A stretch of DNA of 64,000 nucleotides from an uncultured Collinsella sp. GTDB lineage: Bacteria; Actinomycetota; Coriobacteriia; Coriobacteriales; Coriobacteriaceae. The translations under genes were made by a program, and so were the position numbers. Under the pieces are notes generated by a model that did no database searches, was not told the DNA's origin, and worked only from the letters and a program-made list of their open reading frames with translations. The DNA lies in NCBI GenBank assembly GCA_900768435.1, contig CAAGCW010000028.1, forward strand, positions 1 through 64,000, written 5' to 3'. The stretch's first letter is position 1, and each line of letters opens with the position of its first letter. Positions 15,325 to 24,009 of this stretch are shown piece after piece.

Positions 15325-17551
15325 ACTTGCTTGGGGCAACGTCCGCCGCGCCGGCCGCGACTACCTCGTCTACCTTTTGACGCTCGCCTTGGGCGTCACC
15401 GTTTTCTACGCCTTTAACACCGTCTCGATGCAGGTCGACATTGCCGGCATCGATGAAGAGGGCTTGGCGCAGGTTATGGGCAGCATGCTCGGCTACCTGA
15501 CGTACTTTTTGGCCGGCGTCATGGCCTTTTTGATGGTGTATGCCAATAACTTCATCATGAAGCGCCGCAAGAAGGAGTTTGGCCTGTACCAGGTCCTCGG
15601 CATGGGGCGTGGGCGCGTCGCCACGATCATGGCACTCGAGACCGTGATCGTTTCGGTCGTGGCCTTTGTCGCCGGCATTGTGCTGGGCGTGGGACTCTCC
15701 CAGCTCATGACATTCTTTACGGCCTCGCTCTTTAAGACGCAGATCGCTAATTTCCACTTCTTTTTCTCGGTACATGCGTTCAACCTGACCCTTGCCTGCA
15801 TGCTCGTGATGTTTGTGCTCACGCTGCTGCTGAACCTTCGCGCCGTGCGTCGCACCAGGCTCATCGAGCTTATGGGTGCCGAGCGTCGCAACGAGAGCAT
15901 CAAGACCCGCAGCCCCTGGATCGCGATTGCCATCTTTGTCGTGGGCGTGGTGCTTGTAGGTGTGGCCTATTACCGTCTGCTGCGCGACGGGTTCCCGCTC
16001 ACCGAGACGGGCGATAAGCTGCAGGGGGCCATGATCCAGTTCGGTATCACCACGGCCATGGTTACGGCGGGCACCTTTGCCCTGTTCTGGGGGCTTTCGG
16101 GCATGCTTATCAAGCTGCTGCAGAGCCTGCGCAGCGTGTATTGGCGCGGCCTCAACATGTTTACCGTGCGCCAACTTGCGGCCAAGGTCAATACAGTGTG
16201 CTTTTCGATGGGTGTTATCGCGATGGTCCTGTTCCTCGCCATCACCTCGGTGACCTGCGGCATGTCGATTGTCAACGTAATGAACGAGAACCTCGAGCGC
16301 TATACGCCGGCCGATATGTCGCAGACGTATATCTATTACACGCCCGAAACGCTCGACTACTACAAGGAGTATGTCAATCCGTCTGAGGCCGATCGCATGA
16401 TGCTGGCCGATGCAACGGTCGATTTGTACGCTGCATGGCACGGCGATCGTATCGATCCCGATAACGTTACAGAAAGTAGTAAGGGCAAGTCGGCGGACAA
16501 CAACGACGAGACCGGAAAGAAGGTCAATATCGCCGATGTTGCCGGTGAGCATGTGCAGATTGATTCGTATCTGAGTTACCCGCTTGGCGGCTCCAATCCT
16601 TCGGTGGTTGCAGGTGAGATGTGCAAGACCATGGGCGAAAAGCTCCCCAAGGCGCTTGAGGGTGGCAATGCCGATGATATGGGCCTGTTTGTGACGCCGG
16701 CGAGCCAGTACAACAAGCTGCGCCAGATGATGGGCGAGGAGCCGGTGAGCATTGGCCGCGACCAGTATTTGCTTACGTGTGATATGGGCGGCGAGCTAAG
16801 CGACCTGTACACCAAGTACATGGCCGGCGGTCATACCCTTACCTTGGGCGGGCATGAGCTCAAGCCCGCGACTGATAGGTCGGACGAAGATACGGCGGCC
16901 ATCGCCAACTCTGCGCTCGGCAGCAATCCCGGTACCGTGGTCGTTGCCGATGAGCTGCTGTCCCAACTTAATCTGCAGCCGTATTCCAGCAATCTGCTCG
17001 TTAACTACAAGCAGGGGATGGATGTGACCAAGGCAGACGAGAGCATTAAATACACCATGCTCGACAATCTGCTCGTTGACGGCAAGGAGCCGGGGTCGTG
17101 GGGAGTCTTCATGACACGCTCCGAGATATATACGCAGGCGGCGCAGATGAACGGCATGATTAGCTATCTAGCCATCTACATTGGCTTTGTGCTGGTCGTT
17201 GCATGCGCGGCAATCCTGTCGATCCAGCAGCTCTCCAACGTGGCCGACGGCAGTCGAAACTATCGCGTGCTGGCGCAGATTGGCTGCGATGAGCGCCAGA
17301 TTCGCCATTCGGTGATGGCGCAGCAAGCGGTATTCTTCCTGTTCCCGCTGGTAGTGGGCCTGGCGCACTCCTTTGTGGCACTCAAGGTGATTATCGAGCT
17401 GGTGAGTATATTCGGCAGCATGAGCATCGGCGGTACCGTGGGCCTTACCTGCGCGATTTTCCTGGCAGCCTATGGCGGCTACTTCCTGGTGACGTACCTC
17501 ATGAGCGCCGGCATGGTGCGAGCGGCTATAGCCACCCGCTACAGCGAGTAA
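15314..17551 (+). CDS. FtsX-family ABC permease, BceB-like
   Basis: Large membrane permease of 745 residues. Membrane helices cluster at ~20-40 and ~55-77, then in groups at ~105-130, ~150-180, ~205-225, ~240-270 and ~305-330. A long extracytoplasmic domain of roughly 270 residues follows, and three more helices sit near the C-terminus. This uneven layout, with the big domain before the last three helices, is that of BceB. The ATG at 15314 follows GGTGAGGG inside the end of the ATPase gene; a GTG four codons upstream is possible. Substrate is not visible; peptide antibiotic resistance is the usual role. Confidence 0.87.
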   Translation: MLCKLAWGNVRRAGRDYLVYLLTLALGVTVFYAFNTVSMQVDIAGIDEEGLAQVMGSMLGYLTYFLAGVMAFLMVYANNFIMKRRKKEFGLYQVLGMGRGRVATIMALETVIVSVVAFVAGIVLGVGLSQLMTFFTASLFKTQIANFHFFFSVHAFNLTLACMLVMFVLTLLLNLRAVRRTRLIELMGAERRNESIKTRSPWIAIAIFVVGVVLVGVAYYRLLRDGFPLTETGDKLQGAMIQFGITTAMVTAGTFALFWGLSGMLIKLLQSLRSVYWRGLNMFTVRQLAAKVNTVCFSMGVIAMVLFLAITSVTCGMSIVNVMNENLERYTPADMSQTYIYYTPETLDYYKEYVNPSEADRMMLADATVDLYAAWHGDRIDPDNVTESSKGKSADNNDETGKKVNIADVAGEHVQIDSYLSYPLGGSNPSVVAGEMCKTMGEKLPKALEGGNADDMGLFVTPASQYNKLRQMMGEEPVSIGRDQYLLTCDMGGELSDLYTKYMAGGHTLTLGGHELKPATDRSDEDTAAIANSALGSNPGTVVVADELLSQLNLQPYSSNLLVNYKQGMDVTKADESIKYTMLDNLLVDGKEPGSWGVFMTRSEIYTQAAQMNGMISYLAIYIGFVLVVACAAILSIQQLSNVADGSRNYRVLAQIGCDERQIRHSVMAQQAVFFLFPLVVGLAHSFVALKVIIELVSIFGSMSIGGTVGLTCAIFLAAYGGYFLVTYLMSAGMVRAAIATRYSE

Positions 17552-17588
17552 CAAGCGGGTAAAACCATCGCAAAGCCACTGCGAACAA

Positions 17589-17631
17589 CCGCCGCGAGGG
17601 GAGTCGGACTCCCCCTCGCGGCGGTTTTTTG
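17589..17631 (+). terminator. Intrinsic terminator of the BceAB-like operon
   Basis: A 12-13-bp GC-rich stem (CCGCCGCGAGGGG) is followed by TTTTTT, 38 nt after the permease stop codon. Confidence 0.9.
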
Positions 17632-17654
17632 TCTATCGGATGCCTTTCGGATGC

Positions 17655-17773
17655 AAGTGAGTAGGCTTTTTGGAACTTGTCGAGCACATCGCGGTACATG
17701 CCCAATAAAACCGCAGTTCAGAGCTGTGACGTTTTGGGGCGTGCTTGGTCTTTCGCAGATAGCCTACTCACTT
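17655..17773. repeat. 119-nt inverted-repeat element, copy 1
   Basis: Arms AAGTGAGTAGGCT and AGCCTACTCACTT enclose a core with AATAAAACCGCAG and GTTTTGGGGCGTGCTTGGTC. A second copy of exactly the same length is at 25758-25876. The core is partly echoed at 63052-63191. No coding potential is visible. Confidence 0.75.
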
Positions 17774-17801
17774 AGCTTTTCGCCAGAAGACCGCCGCGAG
17801 C

Positions 17802-17841
17802 AAACCACCACAAAGGTGCCTGTCCCCTTTGTGGTGGTTTT
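17802..17841. terminator. CCACCACAAAGG hairpin, copy 2
   Basis: AAACCACCACAAAGG pairs with CCTTTGTGGTGGTTT around TGCCTGTC, with TTTTGG following. It resembles the terminator at 10669. Confidence 0.65.
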
Positions 17842-17850
17842 GGCGTTTGC

Positions 17851-17893
17851 CCAGATAAAACTTGCCAAAATAAACCTGTCTCTTTTTGGCAGG
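17851..17893 (-). terminator. CCTGCCAAAA repeat, copy 1, ending the membrane LuxR gene
   Basis: Read on the minus strand, CCTGCCAAAA pairs with TTTTGGCAAG around AGAGACAGGTTTA and is followed by TTTTATC. It directly abuts the LuxR stop codon at 17894. One of six copies in the window. Confidence 0.75.
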
Positions 17894-18859
17894 TTATCGC
17901 TTCCAAAAGTGGAGGATCAGCGTCGTGCGGTTTTGCTGCTCGGTTTTGACCAGGATGTTGTGGATGTGGGTCTTGACGGTACCCACGGCAAGGAAAAGCT
18001 CGTCGGCGATCTCTTGATTCGATTTGCCCAGCACAACCAGGCGCATAACCTCGGCCTCGCGGTTGGAGAGTCGGTAGGCGTTGCGATAGAAGGGCATCTG
18101 CTCTTCGATGTGTCGGTCAAGGTCGCTGACGTTCTTTTCCTCGGGCGCCTCCTGCATGCGAATCGAAAGCACGTGGTAGGCGTACAGGATTAGCAGGATG
18201 GCAAAGTAGCACGCGAAGATGTTCTCGCTAAAGTTGCGCTCGGACAGGTACAGCTGCAGCCAAGAGGGCGCCAGACTCATGGGGGCCACCAGGATGTTGT
18301 AGAAATCCTCGGCAACGATACACCCGACCAGGATGGCGCCGATAATCAAATGCTTCCGTTGTTTGTTGACACGGGCCTTAAGCTCGACTTGCGTGCTTTT
18401 ATGCGCCGTCCAAAAGATATAGAGCCCCACAAACGCAAGGAATACCTGACGCATCGTGTAGTAGAGCCATTGATGCATGGGGCCGTAGGGGACCGCGGCG
18501 ATAATCAGCAGCTCGCTCAGCAAGAACGTTGTGACGGGGATAACGAACTGTTTTTTTGAATGTTTGTCGAGCAAGTCCATGGCAATGAGCCAAATAAAAG
18601 CCTGTGAAGCGGTCGCCACAAGGGTCCGCATTACAGGCATGGTAATTGAGTAATAGTCGCTGGCCGGAAAACTCTGGTTTTGCAGCGTGTATTCAAAAAA
18701 GAAGATTTCGGTCATCTCGATGGCATAGCAAATAAAAACGCCGCTGCCATAGATAAAGAAGCGTCGACGGGACGAGGCATAGGCGGCAAGCGAAAGCACC
18801 GCCGTCACAATACAGATAACCAGTATTGCCAAGGTATAGAAGAACATGAGCGTGTTCAT
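17894..18859 (-). CDS. Membrane-bound LuxR-family regulator, AguR-like
   Basis: The first ~235 of 321 residues form about seven hydrophobic segments (the first is MFFYTLAILVICIVTAVLSL), so the protein sits in the membrane. The C-terminal ~65 residues are a LuxR/NarL DNA-binding domain: LSNREAEVMRLVVLGKSNQE, then AVGTVKTHIHNIL. There is no receiver domain. One-component membrane LuxR proteins called AguR activate agmatine deiminase operons in lactococci and enterococci. Here the gene is divergent from putrescine carbamoyltransferase, so an agmatine-sensing activator is a reasonable inference. Its stop codon abuts a hairpin repeat that acts as a likely terminator. Confidence 0.83.
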   Translation of the reverse strand: MNTLMFFYTLAILVICIVTAVLSLAAYASSRRRFFIYGSGVFICYAIEMTEIFFFEYTLQNQSFPASDYYSITMPVMRTLVATASQAFIWLIAMDLLDKHSKKQFVIPVTTFLLSELLIIAAVPYGPMHQWLYYTMRQVFLAFVGLYIFWTAHKSTQVELKARVNKQRKHLIIGAILVGCIVAEDFYNILVAPMSLAPSWLQLYLSERNFSENIFACYFAILLILYAYHVLSIRMQEAPEEKNVSDLDRHIEEQMPFYRNAYRLSNREAEVMRLVVLGKSNQEIADELFLAVGTVKTHIHNILVKTEQQNRTTLILHFWKR

Positions 18860-18976
18860 CTGTCACCGTCCCGTCTCATTTGATCTGTGTTTGGGCCCCA
18901 TATAATCCCTTGGGTATATATGCCCCAGCCGGTCGTTTCACCGCGGATTAGGCACCGATATATAGGATAGCCGCAT

Positions 18977-19066
18977 ACCGTTCACGGTTCTAGATAGTAA
19001 ACCCCCTGTAAACTCTTGACCTGCGGGTTTATATTGGATTAGAGAGGGTGTAACTCCGTGAACGGT
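18977..19066 (+). promoter_or_regulatory. Inverted repeat in the aguR-like/aguB intergenic region
   Basis: ACCGTTCACGG (18977-18987) and CCGTGAACGGT (19056-19066) are perfect 11-base inverted repeats, and each contains a near-palindrome of its own. TTGACC near 19016 and TATATT near 19031 are promoter-like. The sites could bind the LuxR regulator, or the pair could form an RNA stem. Nothing else is visible in the 18860-19189 gap. Confidence 0.5.
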
Positions 19067-19189
19067 CTTTAATCCCGAATAAACTAGGTAAAAATTGCAT
19101 ACGGGTGAATGATGGTCTTGTCAACAAGAGGCGTGATGTTCGAGCGCCTCATAGTAATAGTCGGCAAGACCGGCGGAAAGGAAATCGAC

Positions 19190-20263
19190 ATGGCACTGCC
19201 TAAGGATTTCATCGACACCAACGACTTCACCAAAGAGCAGATCCTGGCTATCGAGGATCTTGGCCTGGCAATGAAGAAGGCCATCAAGGTTGACGGTTAT
19301 TATCCGCACCTGCTCCGCAACAAGAGCCTTGGCATGATCTTCCAGCAGGTCTCCACCCGCACTCGTCTTTCCTTCGAGACCGCTATGACCGACCTCGGCG
19401 GCCATGCTCAGTTCTATGGCCCTGGCACCATCCAGCTCGGCGGTCACGAGTCCCTGGGCGACACCGCTCGCGTTATGGGCTCGCTGCTCGACATCATGAT
19501 GGCTCGCGTTGACCGTCACAAGGACGTCGTCGGCCTCGCCGAGGGCTCTGCTGTGCCCGTCATCAACGGCATGTCCGAGTTCAACCACCCCACGCAGGAG
19601 ATGGGCGACCTCATGACCATGCTCGAGAACCTCCCCGAGGGCAAGAAGATCGAGGACTGCACCCTGGCCTTCATCGGCGACGCCACCCAGGTCTGCGTCT
19701 CCCTCATGTTCATCGCCTCCAAGGTCGGCATGAAGTTCGTCCAGTTTGGACCTAAGGGCCACCAGATCCCCGACGGCGGCCTGCACGTCGGCACCGTCGA
19801 GGAGCGCGCCGAGTTCGGCAAGCAGATGATGGCCATTGCCGAGGAGAACTGCAAGGTCTCCGGCGGCTCGGTCGTCATCTCCGACGACATCGAGTGCATC
19901 AAGGGCGCCGACTTCATCTACACCGACGTGTGGTATGGCCTGTACGACGAGGAGGTCTCGGGCGAGAACTACATGGACGTGTTCTATCCCAAGTATCAGG
20001 TCACCATGGACATGATGAACTTCGCCGGTCCCAACTCCAAGTTCATGCACTGCCTGCCGGCCACCCGCAACGAGGAGGTCGTCGACGAGGTCATGGACGA
20101 TCCCGAGCGCTCCCTGTGCTGGGTCGAGGCCGAGAACCGCAAGCACTCCATCCGTGCTCTCCTTGCCGCCCTGGGCAAGCGCACCCCGCTCAACGACGAG
20201 GGCGTCGAGTACTCCGCCAAGGCTGAGCTCCACGCCGCTCTCGAGGCTCTCGAGCAGCTCTAA
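19190..20263 (+). CDS. aguB: Putrescine carbamoyltransferase
   Basis: Second enzyme of the agmatine deiminase pathway: splits N-carbamoylputrescine with phosphate to putrescine and carbamoyl phosphate. The 357-residue product shows the carbamoyl-phosphate site STRTRLSFE and HCLPATR. The stretch YGPGTIQLGGHESLGDTARV matches putrescine carbamoyltransferases rather than ornithine ones. The 30-residue C-terminal extension (NDEGVEYSAKAELHAALEAL) fits the extra helix of that family. I start at the ATG at 19190 behind GGAAAGGAA; a frame to 19109 is open but has no comparable site. It is the first gene of aguB-antiporter-aguA. Confidence 0.92.
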   Translation: MALPKDFIDTNDFTKEQILAIEDLGLAMKKAIKVDGYYPHLLRNKSLGMIFQQVSTRTRLSFETAMTDLGGHAQFYGPGTIQLGGHESLGDTARVMGSLLDIMMARVDRHKDVVGLAEGSAVPVINGMSEFNHPTQEMGDLMTMLENLPEGKKIEDCTLAFIGDATQVCVSLMFIASKVGMKFVQFGPKGHQIPDGGLHVGTVEERAEFGKQMMAIAEENCKVSGGSVVISDDIECIKGADFIYTDVWYGLYDEEVSGENYMDVFYPKYQVTMDMMNFAGPNSKFMHCLPATRNEEVVDEVMDDPERSLCWVEAENRKHSIRALLAALGKRTPLNDEGVEYSAKAELHAALEALEQL

Positions 20264-20396
20264 GCCTCAAGGCTTCTAAAAGCACGTTTGCGGGCGGCGG
20301 ATGCTCGTCTCCTGTCGCCCGCTCACCGAGGCCCAAGCAATTGCCTTAATACCTTAGGGCCTCGGATCTGTCCAAGACTGAGCGAAGGAGCTCATC

Positions 20397-21836
20397 ATGA
20401 GCGACGGAAAGAAAAAGCTTTCCTTCTTGACGGTCATTTCGACCATCATCTGCGTCGTCTTCGTTTGCGAGGCCGCCGCTCCTGCTGCTGCCATTGGCAA
20501 CCAGCAGTTCTTCTGGTGGATCTTCCTGATCCTGACCTTCCTGCTTCCCTACGGCATGGTTGTCGCCGAGCTCGGTACCACCTATGACGGCGAGGGCGGC
20601 ATTTACGACTGGGTACGCGATGGCCTGGGCGACAAATGGGGCGCCCGCATCTCGTACTACTACTGGGTCAACTACCCGCTGTGGATCGCCTCGCTGGCTA
20701 CCATGTTCCCCGACATTTTGGGCATGGTCTTTGGCGTCGAGTTCAACTTGATCGCCAAGATGGGTATCGATCTTGCCTTTGTGTGGATCGTCTACCTCAT
20801 GGGCCGCTCCAAGGCGGCCGACTCCGAGTGGGTCCTTAACGGTGGCGCCATCATCAAGGTCGCCGTCGCCGTTATCGTTGGCGCTTTGGGCATTTGGTAT
20901 GCCATGGAGAACGGTTTTGCGAACGACATGTCCGCTGCCACCTTCCTGCCCGAGCTCACCAACACCAACGCTCTCGGCTACCTGTCGATCATCATCTTTA
21001 ACTTCATGGGCTTCGAGGTCATCTGCACCATGACCGACGACATGGCCGATCCCGCTCGCGATATCCCCAAGGCTATCATCGTCGGTGGCCTGTCCATCGC
21101 CGTGATCTACCTGTTCGCAGGCTTTGGCATCGGCGCCGCCGTGCCGGCCGACTCCATCGATCCCGACTACGGCATGATCGTCGCAGTCCAGACCATGGTG
21201 GGCGACTCCATGATCTTTAAGGTCATCTGCATCGCCTTCCTGATCACCCTGTTCGCCAACATGGCCGCTTGGTCCTTCGGCGTTAACTCCGTTGCTCGCT
21301 ACGCTGCCGAGCACGGCAACATGCCCAAGGTCTTCGCCTCGATGATCTCGGATGACGACATGCCCAACGGCGCCAACCTGGTCAACGCTGTCGTTGCCTC
21401 CCTGGTGCTGTGCCTGCAGCTCGTTCCCATCGACGCCATCTCCAACGGTGTCTTCTGGATGCTCTTTGGCACCTCCGTCGTCTTCCTGCTGTTGACCTAC
21501 ATCCCGATGTTCCCGGCGTTCCTCAACCTTCGTAAGAACGACCCCAACCGTGAGCGCATTTTCACGTTCCCGTTTAAGGGCGCCATGATGAAGGTCATGC
21601 TGGCCATCCCCTGCATCGAGCTGGTTCTTGCCATCGTTGCCACGCTGATCCCGTTCTCCGCTGCTGAAATTGGCGACAAGGTCCCGATGATCGTTATCTT
21701 CATCGTGCTCGTGCTCATCGGCGAGGTCGTCCGCGTCGTCAGCGCTAAGGGCCGCGAGACCGAGTACAAGGGTCTGACCCCTGAGCTCGCAGCCCAGCGT
21801 CTCGCTGAGGAGGCCGCCGAGGCCGAGGAGAACTAG
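20397..21836 (+). CDS. aguD: APC-family agmatine/putrescine antiporter, copy 1
   Basis: Membrane exchanger of 479 residues with about 12 helices in the amino acid-polyamine-organocation layout. The first helix region (ISTIICVVFVCEAAAPAAAI) and FNFMGFEVICTM, the family's unwound substrate-binding segment, are clear. In agu operons this protein swaps external agmatine for internal putrescine. It lies between putrescine carbamoyltransferase and agmatine deiminase. The C-terminal tail is acidic (AEEAAEAEEN). A second antiporter at 24010 shares long identical stretches with it. The substrate assignment rests on context. Confidence 0.87.
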   Translation: MSDGKKKLSFLTVISTIICVVFVCEAAAPAAAIGNQQFFWWIFLILTFLLPYGMVVAELGTTYDGEGGIYDWVRDGLGDKWGARISYYYWVNYPLWIASLATMFPDILGMVFGVEFNLIAKMGIDLAFVWIVYLMGRSKAADSEWVLNGGAIIKVAVAVIVGALGIWYAMENGFANDMSAATFLPELTNTNALGYLSIIIFNFMGFEVICTMTDDMADPARDIPKAIIVGGLSIAVIYLFAGFGIGAAVPADSIDPDYGMIVAVQTMVGDSMIFKVICIAFLITLFANMAAWSFGVNSVARYAAEHGNMPKVFASMISDDDMPNGANLVNAVVASLVLCLQLVPIDAISNGVFWMLFGTSVVFLLLTYIPMFPAFLNLRKNDPNRERIFTFPFKGAMMKVMLAIPCIELVLAIVATLIPFSAAEIGDKVPMIVIFIVLVLIGEVVRVVSAKGRETEYKGLTPELAAQRLAEEAAEAEEN

Positions 21837-21968
21837 AGCACCCGGTTCTGGGGCTCCAACCCTCCTCGTGTACCAACGCGCGCTTCGTCGGGCTTGTCGC
21901 TCCCGACTCCGGGCACTCTAGCCTCTTCGGAGGCGTGTCCAAGCGACAGGTTTGCTAACCATTCCCCC

Positions 21969-22176
21969 GGGGTGGGTGTGAGCGATAGCTCCGGTAACCA
22001 CCGCCCACCCCAATCTCTCTTCCGTATCCTTCGTGCGTTTTGTCTCCGCGCACTTGGTTACGTCGTCGCTTGCCGGTGCGATTCCGTGAAAACCGGCACC
22101 GGGCGCCCCGACCTTTGCCGGGGAACGGGCGCCTACCATCTCTTGGTTTTAGGCTGCGGGTAACCCGCCCGCAGCA
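21969..22176 (+). other. Hairpin-rich leader ahead of aguA copy 1
   Basis: The 368-nt gap holds at least three strong hairpins: 21969-22011 (GGGGTGGGTG arm), 22072-22099 (TGCCGGT/ACCGGCA) and 22154-22176 (GCTGCGGGTAACCCGCCCGC and partner), plus nested CCCC/GGGG pairing near 22107-22124. I cannot match them to a known riboswitch class. They may control aguA expression within the operon. Confidence 0.45.
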
Positions 22177-22204
22177 AGCGATCGTTCGATTTGGAGGAAA
22201 TCTT

Positions 22205-23410
22205 ATGCGTACGATCACCGAGTCCGAGTCCACCCCCAAGGCCGACGGCTTCTTTATGCCCGCTGAGTTCGCCCCGCAGGATCGCGTGTGGATGGGCTGG
22301 CCCCACCGCACCGACACCTGGGCCCACGGCGCCAAGCCGGCTCAGAAGCAGTATGCCGCCATCGCTCGCGCCATCGCCGAGTTCACCCCGGTCACCATGT
22401 GCGCCAACCAGGCTGACTACGCCAACTGCAAGGCCGTCTTCGAGGAGGACGAGAACGTCACCGTCATCGAGATGACCACCGACGACGCCTGGTTCCGCGA
22501 TACCGCTGCCACCTACGTCATCAACGGCAAGGGTGAGAAGCGCGCCAACCACTGGCACTTCAACGCCTACGGCGGCCTCGTCGACGGCCTGTACTTCCCG
22601 TGGGACAAGGACGAGCAGATCGCCCTCAAGATGGCCGAGCTCTCCGGCTGCCGCCGCTACCGTCCCGACGACATGATCCTCGAGGGCGGCTCCATCACCG
22701 TCGACGGCGAGGGCACCCTTGTCGTGACCGACCAGTGCCTGCTTTCCCCGGGCCGCACCTGCTCTGCGGTTCTGGAGGAGGAAGAGGATCCCGAGTCCAT
22801 CTGGCCCAAGTACCACAAGAAGTTTGAGCCCTGGAGCGAGGAGCTTCGCGCCTACATGGACGAGCACCTCAAGGATTACCTGGGTGTCGAGAAGGTCATC
22901 TGGGTCAAGGAGGGCATCGACCCCGAGGAGACCAACGGCCACATCGACGACGTCGCCACGTTCATCGCGCCGGGCGTCATGGCCTGCATCTGGACCGACG
23001 ATCCCGAGTATCCGTTCTACGAGCAGTGCCACGCTGCCTACGAGACCCTCTCCAACGCCGTCGACGCCAAGGGCCGCAAGATGAAGGTCTACAAGCTCTG
23101 CATGCCCGTGAACCCGCTGTTCATGGACCAGGCTTCCTGCGACACCATCGACGCCGACGAGAACGCCGAGCCGCGCGTCCCCGACGAGCCGCTGATCGCC
23201 TCCTACATGAACTACCTCGTGACCAACCACGGCGTTATCGTCCCACAGTACGGCGACGAGAACGACCAGCTGGCCGTCGACACGCTCCAGAAGATCTACG
23301 ACGAGGTCTGGGGCGAGGGCGTCTACAAGTGCGTCGGCGTTCAGTCCGAGCAGGTCGTCTTCGGCGGCGGCAACATCCACTGCATTACCCAGCAGGAGCC
23401 GTCCGCGTAA
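22205..23410 (+). CDS. aguA: Agmatine deiminase, copy 1 (catalytic Cys present, diverged)
   Basis: Converts agmatine to N-carbamoylputrescine and ammonia. The 401-residue product has the catalytic cysteine in GGGNIHCITQQ near the C-terminus, the His in ETNGHIDDVA and the substrate-binding LEGGS. Two changes are unusual. The normally conserved RD-X-GP-X-F stretch reads FRDTAATYV. Also, about 25-30 extra residues (containing EEEEDPESIWPKYHKKFEPW) sit after CLLSPGR. The ATG at 22205 follows TTGGAGGAAATC. It follows aguB and the first antiporter. A paralogue at 27026 has the reverse pattern. Likely active, but substrate handling may differ. Confidence 0.9.
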   Translation: MRTITESESTPKADGFFMPAEFAPQDRVWMGWPHRTDTWAHGAKPAQKQYAAIARAIAEFTPVTMCANQADYANCKAVFEEDENVTVIEMTTDDAWFRDTAATYVINGKGEKRANHWHFNAYGGLVDGLYFPWDKDEQIALKMAELSGCRRYRPDDMILEGGSITVDGEGTLVVTDQCLLSPGRTCSAVLEEEEDPESIWPKYHKKFEPWSEELRAYMDEHLKDYLGVEKVIWVKEGIDPEETNGHIDDVATFIAPGVMACIWTDDPEYPFYEQCHAAYETLSNAVDAKGRKMKVYKLCMPVNPLFMDQASCDTIDADENAEPRVPDEPLIASYMNYLVTNHGVIVPQYGDENDQLAVDTLQKIYDEVWGEGVYKCVGVQSEQVVFGGGNIHCITQQEPSA

Positions 23411-23422
23411 TTGTCTGTCTTC

Positions 23423-23510
23423 CCGAGGCACGGCACCTTGCCCTTCAATCGTCGGGCATGACCCTTAAGGTCTATGCCCTCCTCTTTCAGGGCAATCTGC
23501 CGCACCTCGG
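23423..23510 (+). other. Long nested stem directly after aguA copy 1
   Basis: CCGAGGCACGGCACCTTGCC and following C pair with GGGCAATCTGCCGCACCTCG and following G, with small internal loops. Inside is a second hairpin (23454-23479, GGGCATG/ATGCCC). The structure begins 12 nt after the stop codon, a position shared with the class 1 elements, but its internal-loop sequence is different. Confidence 0.55.
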
Positions 23511-23570
23511 AAACCCAGCCAATCACGCAGACGCTTAATCGTCTGGCTTCCTGAGCCGTGATGCTTCGGG

Positions 23571-23663
23571 AACCCAGCCGATCAATCGGACGGTCGGTGA
23601 ATCGGACCATCTCGGGGCATTGATGGTCGGTTTATTCGATGTCTTGGTCGGCTGGGTTTTTCT
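23571..23663 (+). terminator. Terminator-like stem with CGGCTGGGTT and T tract
   Basis: AACCCAGCCG (23571-23580) pairs with CGGCTGGGTT (23649-23658), followed by TTTTTCTTT. A near copy of the left arm lies at 23511-23522 within a direct repeat of CGGAAACCCAGCC, so two alternative left arms exist. A further hairpin (23666-23697, GGGCACTCCG arm) follows. Confidence 0.55.
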
Positions 23664-23710
23664 TTGGGCACTCCGTTGCCTCCACTTCGGAGTGCCCGCC
23701 TCTTTGATTG

Positions 23711-23784
23711 AGTACGCGTCTGATCTGGGATTTATTGCGGGTTAGGCCAATTGTTCGCTTGAATATCCCAGGTCAGACGCGTCT
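23711..23784 (+). repeat. Inverted repeat ahead of the second antiporter
   Basis: ACGCGTCTGATCTGGGAT pairs with ATCCCAGGTCAGACGCGT with one wobble position; the loop is about 37 nt. Together with the structures at 23423-23697 it accounts for most of the 599-nt gap before 24010. The rest (23785-24009) shows nothing I can assign. Confidence 0.6.
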
Positions 23785-24009
23785 TCAATTGCCAAAAGAT
23801 TCCGGTCGCAATCGCGGCCGTTTTGATCGGAGTATCTATGTACCAGCGTATCGTTATCTACACGCGCCTGTTCCGCGAGCGTTGGTCCAACAATTGCATC
23901 CTCTCTTCTCTTTGGGATGGCACCTGCACCGGTGACGCGGCCTGCAACCCTACCTTGGGCTGCGCCTTCGGTACAGATGCCATCCTTTTTGCTGTAGGGG
24001 GAGCGTGTC

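Noticed and set aside
18977..19066. Possible riboswitch ahead of putrescine carbamoyltransferase
   Set aside because: The 11-bp arms could form an RNA stem, but promoter-like boxes lie inside the loop, so operator DNA is the simpler reading. Kept only as a regulatory site.
22133..23431. 432-codon open frame antisense to aguA copy 1
   Set aside because: Low-complexity Val/Gly/Asp product; the plus strand carries intact agmatine deiminase motifs.
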